Positions 1 through 7,281 of a stretch of DNA of 7,281 nucleotides are shown piece by piece. Location of the stretch: the NCBI GenBank assembly GCA_030596185.1, contig JAUVKP010000050.1, positions 1 through 7,281 on the forward strand. Reading direction: 5' to 3'. The position numbers and the translations under genes were made by a program. The notes under the pieces were generated by a model. It saw only the letters and a program-made list of their open reading frames with translations, made no database searches and had not been told where the DNA came from. This DNA is from Fidelibacterota bacterium. Lineage in GTDB: Bacteria; Fidelibacterota; Fidelibacteria; Fidelibacterales; Fidelibacteraceae. Position 1 is the stretch's first letter. Every line of letters begins with the position of its first letter.

Positions 1-84
1 AAAGCTGTTTGTATCGATGATCTTTGTATCGATTGTTTGGCTTGTATAGCCGCCTGCCCTGTTGAAGCTATTTCTGAAGGTTAA
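1..84 (+). CDS. Ferredoxin-type 4Fe-4S protein, C-terminal fragment
   Basis: The first 27 codons run in frame from the window edge to TAA at 82-84; the start lies outside. The peptide carries the classic cluster-binding signature C-x2-C-x2-C-x3-C-P at fragment residues 9, 12, 15 and 19, followed by VEAI and a short acidic tail. This matches the second cluster of small bacterial 2[4Fe-4S] ferredoxins, which are soluble low-potential electron carriers. An extra Cys at fragment residue 4 is outside the motif. Because the N-terminus is missing, it could equally be the end of a larger ferredoxin-domain protein such as a subunit of a 2-oxoacid oxidoreductase. It lies 63 nt upstream of the Mrp ATPase gene on the same strand, separated by a terminator-like hairpin. 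Confidence 0.82.
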   Translation, partial: KAVCIDDLCIDCLACIAACPVEAISEG

Positions 85-109
85 ACAGGACCATACGAAA
101 CAAAAACGA

Positions 110-131
110 GGGCAGATTACTCTGCCCTTTT
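110..131 (+). terminator. Intrinsic terminator-like hairpin between ferredoxin and mrp
   Basis: A perfect 7-bp stem, GGGCAGA (110-116) paired with TCTGCCC (121-127), has a TTAC loop and is followed by TTTT (128-131). An A-rich stretch lies upstream (101-106). It is well placed to end the ferredoxin transcript. The T-tract is short and the mrp Shine-Dalgarno site begins only 6 nt later, so read-through or attenuation into mrp is plausible. Confidence 0.7.
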
Positions 132-137
132 GTATTT

Positions 138-142
138 AGGAG
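138..142 (+). promoter_or_regulatory. Shine-Dalgarno site fixing the mrp start
   Basis: AGGAG ends 5 nt before ATG at 148. This supports the ATG start over the in-frame TTG at 130, which lies inside the terminator T-tract and has no ribosome-binding site. Confidence 0.8.
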
Positions 143-147
143 TTAAT

Positions 148-945
148 ATGTCTCAAGAAAACAAGAACCCATTTGATCTTCAAAAGAAGCTCAGATACGC
201 AAAACACGTAATCGCAATCGCATCAGGTAAAGGCGGAGTAGGAAAATCCACCGTTGCAGCGAATTTAGCATTATCATTAAAAGAAAAAGGATTCTCGGTC
301 GGATTACTTGACCTGGATCTTTACGGACCCAGCGTTCCTATGATGTTTGGTCAGCATAAGCCAACTGAATCAGTTAGCGAAGAAGGTATTCTTCCTGCTG
401 AAAAATACGGAATACAGATCATGTCACTTGGTTTCTTCCTCAAAGCAAATACGGCGGTGATCTGGCGTGGCCCCTTGGTTATCAAGGCTGTTGATCAATT
501 ACTCAATGAGGTTTTATGGAAACAGATGGACTATCTCATCATTGATCTTCCCCCCGGTACAGGTGATATTCAGCTGAGTTTGGTACAAAAGATCGTCTTG
601 AGTGGTGCAATCATTGTTACAACACCTCAAGATCTGGCGCTCGCAGATGTAAAACGAGGCATTAATATGTTTGAAAAAGTTAATGTCCCTATTTTGGGTA
701 TCGTTGAAAATATGAGTTATTTCCAATGCCCTGAATGTGGTCATAAATCATATATTTTCGGACAAAATGGCGGTTACAAAGAAAGCGAACGCTCTAAAGT
801 TGATTTTTTGGGTGAAGTACCACTCAATGAAGATATCATGAGTGCAGCTGATACAGGCTGTCCTATTGTTGAAAGCAAACCGGGTAGTCCCGAAAGCAAA
901 TACTATATGGGTATTGCAGAGAAGCTGCTTGAGAAATTGAAATAA
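148..945 (+). CDS. mrp: Mrp/NBP35-family P-loop ATPase, probable Fe-S cluster carrier
   Basis: This 265-residue cytoplasmic protein belongs to the Mrp/ApbC/NBP35 branch of the deviant-Walker (MinD/ParA-like) ATPases. Members hold a bridging [4Fe-4S] cluster at a dimer interface and deliver it to apo-proteins. Visible motifs are the deviant Walker A GKGGVGKST (27-35), the LDLDLYGPSVP segment (54-64), DLPPGTGD at the switch II/Walker B region (133-140), TTPQ (158-161), and NMSYFQCPECG (188-198), whose C194-x2-C197 pair is the expected cluster ligand. The N-terminal MIP18/DUF59 domain of some longer Mrp proteins is absent, so this is the short form. The start is ATG at 148 with AGGAG 5 nt upstream. 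A ferredoxin gene lies directly upstream, consistent with an Fe-S role. The exact client proteins cannot be read from the sequence. Confidence 0.93.
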   Translation: MSQENKNPFDLQKKLRYAKHVIAIASGKGGVGKSTVAANLALSLKEKGFSVGLLDLDLYGPSVPMMFGQHKPTESVSEEGILPAEKYGIQIMSLGFFLKANTAVIWRGPLVIKAVDQLLNEVLWKQMDYLIIDLPPGTGDIQLSLVQKIVLSGAIIVTTPQDLALADVKRGINMFEKVNVPILGIVENMSYFQCPECGHKSYIFGQNGGYKESERSKVDFLGEVPLNEDIMSAADTGCPIVESKPGSPESKYYMGIAEKLLEKLK

Positions 946-963
946 AATCTCAAAATTTTGAGA
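940..963 (-). terminator. Possible minus-strand terminator after the ligA operon
   Basis: A perfect 16-bp palindrome (TCTCAAAA/TTTTGAGA, 948-963) is followed on the minus strand by TTTTATTT (947-940). Read leftward it has the layout of a weak rho-independent terminator for the converging ligA operon. It would overlap the last codons of mrp. The stem is AT-rich with almost no loop, so its strength is doubtful. Confidence 0.35.
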
Positions 964-973
964 AATAATGTAG

Positions 974-999
974 GGGAGGCTCTTGAGCCTCCCTTTTTT
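974..999 (+). terminator. Strong intrinsic terminator after mrp
   Basis: A 9-bp perfect GC-rich stem, GGGAGGCTC (974-982) with GAGCCTCCC (985-993), is followed by six T residues (994-999). The real loop is probably TCTTGA on a 7-bp stem. It lies 28 nt after the mrp stop. On the minus strand it is not followed by a T-tract, so it acts in one direction only. Confidence 0.88.
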
Positions 1000-1002
1000 A
1001 GT

Positions 1003-1028
1003 TATGGGCGACTCCAGAGTCGCCCATA
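1003..1028. repeat. Perfect 12-bp inverted repeat (REP-like)
   Basis: TATGGGCGACTC (1003-1014) and GAGTCGCCCATA (1017-1028) are exact inverted copies around CA. No T-tract follows on either strand, so it is not a standard terminator. Its form (a GGGCG arm, a short variable core, a CGCCC arm) resembles dispersed palindromic repeats of other genomes. Family membership is inferred by appearance only. Confidence 0.6.
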
Positions 1029-1050
1029 CATTAACATTGTTAGTTCTGAT

Positions 1051-1073
1051 GGCCACAGGCCGTGGCGTGTCTC
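1051..1073. repeat. Small imperfect hairpin next to the ligA 3' end
   Basis: GCCAC (1052-1056) pairs with GTGGC (1062-1066) around AGGCC; an overlapping alternative pairs GGCC (1051-1054) with GGCC (1058-1061). GTGTCTC follows at 1067-1073. It starts about 7 nt after the ligA stop on the minus strand. It may be a decayed palindromic repeat; no function is visible. Confidence 0.35.
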
Positions 1074-1079
1074 AATAAT

Positions 1080-3484
<2,405 letters not shown>

Positions 3485-3485
3485 A

Positions 3486-4949
3486 TTATTCCATAGAGGC
3501 AAGTGCCACGACTACTTGTTCGTGAATTTTAGTGACCTCTTTTGTCTTGCAATGATAATTATTGGCAATAAGTGAAAATGCGATCATTCGTCCTGATTGG
3601 GTATTTACATAGCCTGTATGAGATCGCACACCACCAATATAACCGGTTTTTACGTGTGCATTTTTTGCAGCAGCCGTACCGTCACCAAAATATAGCACAT
3701 ATCCAAAATCCTTATTATCACCGGCTCTGGCAAATGTATTGTAGAATTGTCCAAAAGTACTTTTATGGGTCATAGCTGATAAATAATCACAGAAAACCTT
3801 GGTAGTTATCATATTTTCATGTGATAAACCACTGGCATCAACCATGCGAAAACCTGAATGTTCAACATGCAATTTATCCATATACTTGTCGATAAATTTA
3901 GCTCCTGCTCGTGTTGTTCCTATTCCCATTTCCTCTTTTGCGACCTTTAAAAGTAGCATTTCGGTATATGTATTATTGCTTAACTTATTCGTGATCTCAG
4001 CTATTCGTTTCAGGGGTGGTGATTTGATCGTTTTTAATAGATTTTCACTACGATATTTTCGAGACTCATTAATGACATAAACCCCTTTCAAGACATCAAT
4101 ACCTTTTTCATTAAGAGCTGATCCCAAGTATTGAGCCGTTAATAATGCCGGATTGGGAATCGCACCCTTGATAGTGAATTTTTCTTCACCGGCGGGAACA
4201 GTTCCGTGGAAAATAGCATGATAGTTATTCGGAGCTGAAATAATATATCCATTATCCCCGGAATACATTTCTCCGGTCTTCATTAAATTCGTATAAGTTA
4301 AGCCGGGAACTTCCGGTCTTATTGCGAGTACTTCAGCCGAATCACCTTCCTTTAAGCCAGGTTTAAAATCAAGATAGTATTTATTATCGGAAAAACATAA
4401 AGCGGTCATACCTGCACCGTAATAATTTCCCATATCTTCCCACGTCCAGGTGCCCGGAGCATGATAAGGTGGATATAGAGATTCATCAGCAACGATAGAA
4501 CCATTAATTTTTTTAATCCCCGCTTTTTCAATAGCTCTAGTCCATAAAGACATCAGTTTTTTCTTTGAATATACACCGCCTACCTGATCACCGCCCAAAG
4601 TGGGGTCACCATCTCCAACGATATATATATTGCCTTTCAGCAGCCCATTTTCATCTATATCACCGGAGTAATAAAGCTTAGTTTTAAATGTATAATCCAC
4701 CCCAAGTTTATCAAGGGCTATACCAATGGTGATCACTTTCAAGCTGGAAGCACAAGCAAGAGACATTTCTTCATTATGTTTGACCACAGGGTTTTCGCCA
4801 TTTATATCATCTACATAACGAGCGTAAACACTCCATTGGGCATGAGCAAGTTCAGGTAATTGTGCAAGTTCATCAACCAGTTGTTGTGGAGTTTGCGCAA
4901 ATAGAAATGTTAGCGATAGAACAAGAATGATCAAGCGTTTTATAGTCAT
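3486..4949 (-). CDS. dacB: D-alanyl-D-alanine carboxypeptidase/endopeptidase, PBP4 (S13) family
   Basis: This 487-residue exported class C penicillin-binding protein cleaves the terminal D-Ala of peptidoglycan stem peptides and/or their cross-links in the periplasm. An N-terminal signal peptide (KR, then hydrophobic residues 6-17) has a likely cleavage after LFA at residue 18. All three serine-acylase motifs are present: SSLK with nucleophile S68 and K71, SNN (324-326) and KTG (434-436). Other family landmarks are GDGDPTLGG (112-120), the NYYGAG block (175-180) and DASGLS (371-376). The usual Pro-Ala before the nucleophile is Cys-Ala here (C66, A67). Length matches E. coli DacB (about 477). 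ATG has GGAAGG 5 nt upstream (4955-4960). It follows the glycosyltransferase by 69 nt, with a possible promoter of its own, and is coupled to the DUF1667-type gene downstream. Confidence 0.93.
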   Translation of the reverse strand: MTIKRLIILVLSLTFLFAQTPQQLVDELAQLPELAHAQWSVYARYVDDINGENPVVKHNEEMSLACASSLKVITIGIALDKLGVDYTFKTKLYYSGDIDENGLLKGNIYIVGDGDPTLGGDQVGGVYSKKKLMSLWTRAIEKAGIKKINGSIVADESLYPPYHAPGTWTWEDMGNYYGAGMTALCFSDNKYYLDFKPGLKEGDSAEVLAIRPEVPGLTYTNLMKTGEMYSGDNGYIISAPNNYHAIFHGTVPAGEEKFTIKGAIPNPALLTAQYLGSALNEKGIDVLKGVYVINESRKYRSENLLKTIKSPPLKRIAEITNKLSNNTYTEMLLLKVAKEEMGIGTTRAGAKFIDKYMDKLHVEHSGFRMVDASGLSHENMITTKVFCDYLSAMTHKSTFGQFYNTFARAGDNKDFGYVLYFGDGTAAAKNAHVKTGYIGGVRSHTGYVNTQSGRMIAFSLIANNYHCKTKEVTKIHEQVVVALASME

Positions 4950-4971
4950 AGAAACCTTCCGATTTAAGTAA

Positions 4972-5000
4972 AAAATATCAATTTATCGTCACAATATCAA
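4972..5000 (-). promoter_or_regulatory. Candidate sigma70-type promoter for dacB
   Basis: On the minus strand TTGATA (5000-4995, 5/6 to consensus) and TATTTT (4977-4972, 4/6) are separated by exactly 17 nt. The pair lies in the 69-bp gap before dacB and would give a leader of about 15-20 nt ending at the GGAAGG site. The region is AT-rich, so chance matches are possible. Confidence 0.42.
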
Positions 5001-5018
5001 TGAAATCTTCGTCTAGCG

Positions 5019-6077
5019 TTAATGTCTGAATATATGCGGGATCGGAATATCTGTCCATAGATCTTCGCATAAGTTCGTTAAACTTTTATTATTGAATGTA
5101 CCGGTCTCTATCCAATCGACCAAGCGAGGAGCAATCCGGGGATAATTCATAGGACTAATAGCTGGCAATTTTAACCATTCTATAACTTCTCCGGGGTCAA
5201 GATTATTCATATGTTTTCCCAGACCCAGAGTTTCTATTGCCATGGTATTTGCAATCTGTTCTGCTTGCCCCTCAATAGGTTTTGCCAAGGTTTTCACTCC
5301 AAGATTAAAAGCCTCACTGTTAGCCATAAAACCTGCATGAAGAATGGCACCTTTTGATACAGAGATCGTATTTAGAAAATCTTTTCTGCTCTTGGGGTGC
5401 AGGACAATATTTTCTTTCTGCTGTAATTTATTAACTTGAGTAAAAAAATGGTATTCGTGATCTTTGGGACATTTTTTTAAAAAATTTAATACTTCTTGAG
5501 GATTTTCATAGGGAAGATAGATAACTATCTGCTCTTTTGTAGGAGATACCGGTATTTTAATATGAGTTTTAGGTAATATAGGGGGTAAGATGGGAAAACC
5601 AAAATGGTGCCAGTGAACAGATATAAGAAAATCTGCCGGCACAAAGTATTCTATGATCGTTCTCGTCATAAGGTGAAGAGTCGGATAAGGTATATCATAT
5701 AAAAAAGCTGTCTGGTGACTCAGAACGATTGAAGGGATCTTATTTTTCTTTGCAACTTGTACAGAAACAGGTTCAAAATCAGAGATCACCAGATCAATGT
5801 CTTTGGCATTATATTTGTATATATCACGCACGAAAGAAATAGCATCAAGACGTGGTGCTGTTTTGATATAATTTATTTTCCCATTCTCTATAACGTATGT
5901 CAAACCTTTGAAGATATTATAAGGCTCAAAATATTCTGTATCGGGTAAATTCTTCTGTTGTGCCCCGGAAAATATGACCCTTACATTGTGCCCGCGTCGT
6001 TTAAGTTCGGTGACAATATCCTGCGATCTTCCAATGTGTCCGTTTCCTGTTGTTTGTACACCATACAATATATTCAT
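5019..6077 (-). CDS. MJ1255-like GT-B fold glycosyltransferase
   Basis: This 352-residue protein resembles the MJ1255 family of MurG/GT28-like glycosyltransferases. The N-terminal Rossmann half opens with MNILYGVQTTGNGHIGRSQ (1-19), where the GNGHIGR loop matches the glycine-rich acceptor loop of GT-B enzymes, followed by DLVISDFEP (95-103). The C-terminal half has the sugar-nucleotide-binding pattern HAGFMANSEA (247-256) and PIEGQAEQ (267-274), like the E-x-x-x-x-G and P-x-x-x-x-Q-x-x-Q elements of the superfamily. It lacks a signal peptide and clear transmembrane helices, so it is cytosolic or peripheral. Donor and acceptor cannot be deduced; being followed by dacB suggests envelope glycan or glycolipid synthesis. 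ATG at 6077 has AGGA 6 nt upstream (6084-6087). An in-frame TTG at 6137 is rejected because it coincides with the promoter -35 element. Confidence 0.77.
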   Translation of the reverse strand: MNILYGVQTTGNGHIGRSQDIVTELKRRGHNVRVIFSGAQQKNLPDTEYFEPYNIFKGLTYVIENGKINYIKTAPRLDAISFVRDIYKYNAKDIDLVISDFEPVSVQVAKKNKIPSIVLSHQTAFLYDIPYPTLHLMTRTIIEYFVPADFLISVHWHHFGFPILPPILPKTHIKIPVSPTKEQIVIYLPYENPQEVLNFLKKCPKDHEYHFFTQVNKLQQKENIVLHPKSRKDFLNTISVSKGAILHAGFMANSEAFNLGVKTLAKPIEGQAEQIANTMAIETLGLGKHMNNLDPGEVIEWLKLPAISPMNYPRIAPRLVDWIETGTFNNKSLTNLCEDLWTDIPIPHIFRH

Positions 6078-6108
6078 ATTCGTTCCTGTATCGCTGAGTT
6101 TACTGGAA

Positions 6109-6137
6109 AATATAGGGGAATTGAGAGCTATTTCCAA
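6109..6137 (-). promoter_or_regulatory. Candidate sigma70-type promoter for the glycosyltransferase-ligA operon
   Basis: On the minus strand TTGGAA (6137-6132, 4/6) and TATATT (6114-6109, 5/6) are 17 nt apart. Transcription would begin near 6102, about 25 nt before the glycosyltransferase ATG. The heptamer array starts 19 nt beyond the -35 element. Confidence 0.5.
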
Positions 6138-6155
6138 GTAGGGATGAGGAGAAGA

Positions 6156-6302
6156 GATTATGAATTATGAATTATGGATTATGAATTATGAATTATGGAT
6201 TATGGATTATGGATTATGGATCATGAATTATGGATTATGGATCATGAATTATGGATTATGGATTATGAATTATGGATTATGGATTATGGATCATGAATTA
6301 TG
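6156..6302. repeat. Heptanucleotide tandem array, 21 units
   Basis: Exactly 21 uninterrupted 7-bp units fill 147 bp. Only three variants occur: GATTATG (10), AATTATG (8) and GATCATG (3). In shorthand G/A/C the order is GAA GAA GGG CAG CAG GAG GCA, so a 21-bp higher-order period is partly visible, and every C unit is followed by an A unit. Such heptamers resemble the short tandem repeats found between genes in cyanobacteria and several uncultured phyla. There are no unique spacers, so it is not CRISPR. It fills much of the 330-bp region between the divergent glycosyltransferase and HAD genes. One frame through it is open (6160-6405) and is treated under findings. Confidence 0.95.
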
Positions 6303-6316
6303 GTTAACCTTTATTT

Positions 6317-6358
6317 ACTGTTCACTGCTTTTGCCTTTTGCCCTTTGCCTTTTGCCTT
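6317..6358. repeat. Second, pyrimidine-rich heptamer array, 6 units
   Basis: Six consecutive heptamers read ACTGTTC, ACTGCTT, TTGCCTT, TTGCCCT, TTGCCTT, TTGCCTT. The array begins exactly 14 nt (two unit lengths) after the end of the first array and so keeps its register. It is 49 nt upstream of the HAD gene. Confidence 0.8.
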
Positions 6359-6407
6359 CTCTTATGATATTTGTTCGTAATGCTAATTCATTTTTGTATA
6401 TTTAGTT

Positions 6408-7127
6408 ATGAGTAACAATATGAAAAATAAACCAAATATCAAGTATATCGCCTTTGACGCAGACGATACTCTATGGGATAATGAACCTTTCTACCGAGCA
6501 TTAGAGCATGTCTTCAATGAGATCATGTTGGATAAAATGACTCCTGAAGAAAGTTCTGCAGAATTGTTCAAAACCGAAATCGCAAACTTACCTCTATTTG
6601 GTTATGGTGCTAAGGCATACACCCTATCGATCCTTGAAACCGCACTACGCTTAAGCAATGACACACTACCTGCTGCGTCTGTAAGAAAAATACTGGATGC
6701 CGGCAAACAATTGACAGATTCTCCACTCGTATTATTAGATAGTGTTGAAGAGGTACTCAAAGCTCTTGCCCCAAAATACAAGCTCATCTTAGCAACTAAA
6801 GGTGATCTTTTGGATCAAGAACGGAAACTGAAAAAATCCAGACTTGAAAAATATTTCCATCACATTGAGATCATGAGTGATAAACAAACTGGTGATTATA
6901 AAAAATTATTTCAACACCTTGATATAGAAGCAAATGAATTTCTCATGATAGGTAATTCTATGCGATCAGATATTTTCCCGGTTGTTGAATTGGGTGGCTT
7001 TGCTATCCATGTCCCCTACCACACAACTTGGAAACATGAAAAAATGGATGATGTTGGTCTACCCGATGATCGTTTTATGGAGATCGATACTTTACTGAAT
7101 ATCCCTAAAGAATGTCATTGGATTTAA
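6408..7127 (+). CDS. HAD-superfamily hydrolase, probable phosphatase
   Basis: This 239-residue cytosolic protein has the haloacid dehalogenase phosphatase motifs in order. Motif I is FDADDTLWD, with nucleophile D17, acid/base D19 and T21. Motif II is LATKGD, with T130. Motif III is a Lys in the SDKQTGDYKK stretch (157-166). Motif IV is MIGNSMRSD (180-188), with D188. A helical cap lies between motifs I and II (about 25-110), the C1-type arrangement of phosphoglycolate-phosphatase or YjjG-like enzymes. It should dephosphorylate a small metabolite through an aspartyl-phosphate and Mg2+; the substrate cannot be read. The tail ends ECHWI without a membrane segment. ATG at 6408 has no clear Shine-Dalgarno; an in-frame ATG at 6420 has only a weak GAG upstream. 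It stands alone on the + strand, divergent from the glycosyltransferase operon. Confidence 0.88.
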   Translation: MSNNMKNKPNIKYIAFDADDTLWDNEPFYRALEHVFNEIMLDKMTPEESSAELFKTEIANLPLFGYGAKAYTLSILETALRLSNDTLPAASVRKILDAGKQLTDSPLVLLDSVEEVLKALAPKYKLILATKGDLLDQERKLKKSRLEKYFHHIEIMSDKQTGDYKKLFQHLDIEANEFLMIGNSMRSDIFPVVELGGFAIHVPYHTTWKHEKMDDVGLPDDRFMEIDTLLNIPKECHWI

Positions 7128-7199
7128 GTTAATTGACAATTATGTATAGCGTGAAACGCAAATCATGAAATGAAGCAAAAGGGTCGCTTGCGAATAGTC

Positions 7200-7217
7200 A
7201 TCCTGAAAATCCTGAAA
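7200..7217. repeat. Short 9-bp tandem duplication in the 3' intergenic region
   Basis: ATCCTGAAA occurs twice in tandem and is followed by ATC. It lies in the 154-bp tail after the HAD gene (7128-7281), where I see no gene. The tail also has two tiny hairpins (7149-7159 and 7184-7193), neither followed by a T-tract, and a related word (ATCTTGAATCCC) near the right edge. Confidence 0.5.
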
Positions 7218-7281
7218 TCAACATATATTCTTTACATTTATAATTTTGAGAATCGGATTGACATAGAGATCTTGAATCCCG

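Noticed and set aside
748..1056. Minus-strand open frame across the mrp 3' end and terminator
   Set aside because: It is antisense to conserved Mrp coding sequence, runs through hairpins, and has no recognisable domain or ribosome-binding site.
946..1079. Riboswitch or small RNA gene in the convergent gap
   Set aside because: The gap is downstream of both flanking genes, no promoter is seen, and the structure is explained by terminators and simple palindromes.
3572..4080. Plus-strand open frames inside dacB
   Set aside because: They are antisense to intact PBP4 motifs; codon content reflects the opposite strand.
6078..6137. Upstream extension of the glycosyltransferase to TTG at 6137
   Set aside because: The extension would cover the candidate promoter, has no homologous character, and the internal ATG at 6077 has AGGA at proper spacing and begins the conserved N-terminal strand.
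6156..6302. CRISPR-like array
   Set aside because: Units are 7 bp and contiguous with no unique spacers, and no cas genes are present.
6370..6402. Promoter for the HAD gene (TTTG with CATTTTTG, or TTGTTC with TTGTAT)
   Set aside because: The Bacteroidetes-type pair has wrong spacing and the sigma70 pair has a poor -10 box; neither is convincing in such AT-rich sequence.
7130..7159. Terminator after the HAD gene (TAATTG-A-CAATTA palindrome and GCGT/ACGC hairpin)
   Set aside because: The stems are AT-rich or only 4 bp and no T-tract follows, so termination here is not supported.

Overview
The window is an AT-rich bacterial chromosome segment with compact coding. It looks like ordinary housekeeping DNA plus one repeat-rich intergenic region. 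Clear Shine-Dalgarno sites (AGGAG, AAGGA, GGAAGG) and sigma70-type promoter candidates argue against a typical Bacteroidetes. The bacterial NAD+-dependent ligase and class C penicillin-binding protein show a peptidoglycan-making bacterium. An anaerobic or candidate-phylum lineage near the FCB group (Cloacimonadota- or Marinimicrobia-like) is my best guess. That is low-confidence inference from protein style and the word-like intergenic repeats, not something the sequence proves.

Layout. The left edge (1-945, + strand) holds the tail of a 4Fe-4S ferredoxin, a terminator-like hairpin, and an Mrp/NBP35-type P-loop ATPase that probably carries or inserts Fe-S clusters. A short convergent gap (946-1079) is packed with palindromes, including a strong + strand terminator. 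From 6077 down to 1080 four minus-strand genes form a probable operon: an MJ1255-like GT-B glycosyltransferase, the D-Ala-D-Ala carboxypeptidase/endopeptidase dacB (PBP4 family), a small Cys-rich DUF1667-type protein, and ligA. dacB and the DUF1667 gene are 1 nt apart, and the DUF1667 gene and ligA overlap by 4 nt (ATGA), so the last three are probably translationally coupled. A candidate promoter precedes the glycosyltransferase and a second precedes dacB.

The most unusual part is the 330-bp divergent intergenic region (6078-6407). It holds 21 uninterrupted 7-bp units (6156-6302), then after exactly 14 nt six pyrimidine-rich heptamers (6317-6358). A single 7-nt register therefore spans 203 nt. 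The repeat contains an open 81-codon frame with a good Shine-Dalgarno site. It ends 2 nt before the HAD-family phosphatase gene at 6408, which has no recognisable Shine-Dalgarno site of its own. After that gene, 7128-7281 is non-coding with short direct repeats.

Functionally, the glycosyltransferase and dacB suggest cell-envelope work, ligA is DNA replication and repair, and ferredoxin, Mrp and the DUF1667-type protein share an iron-sulfur theme. I see no mobile element, CRISPR array, tRNA, rRNA or defence system.
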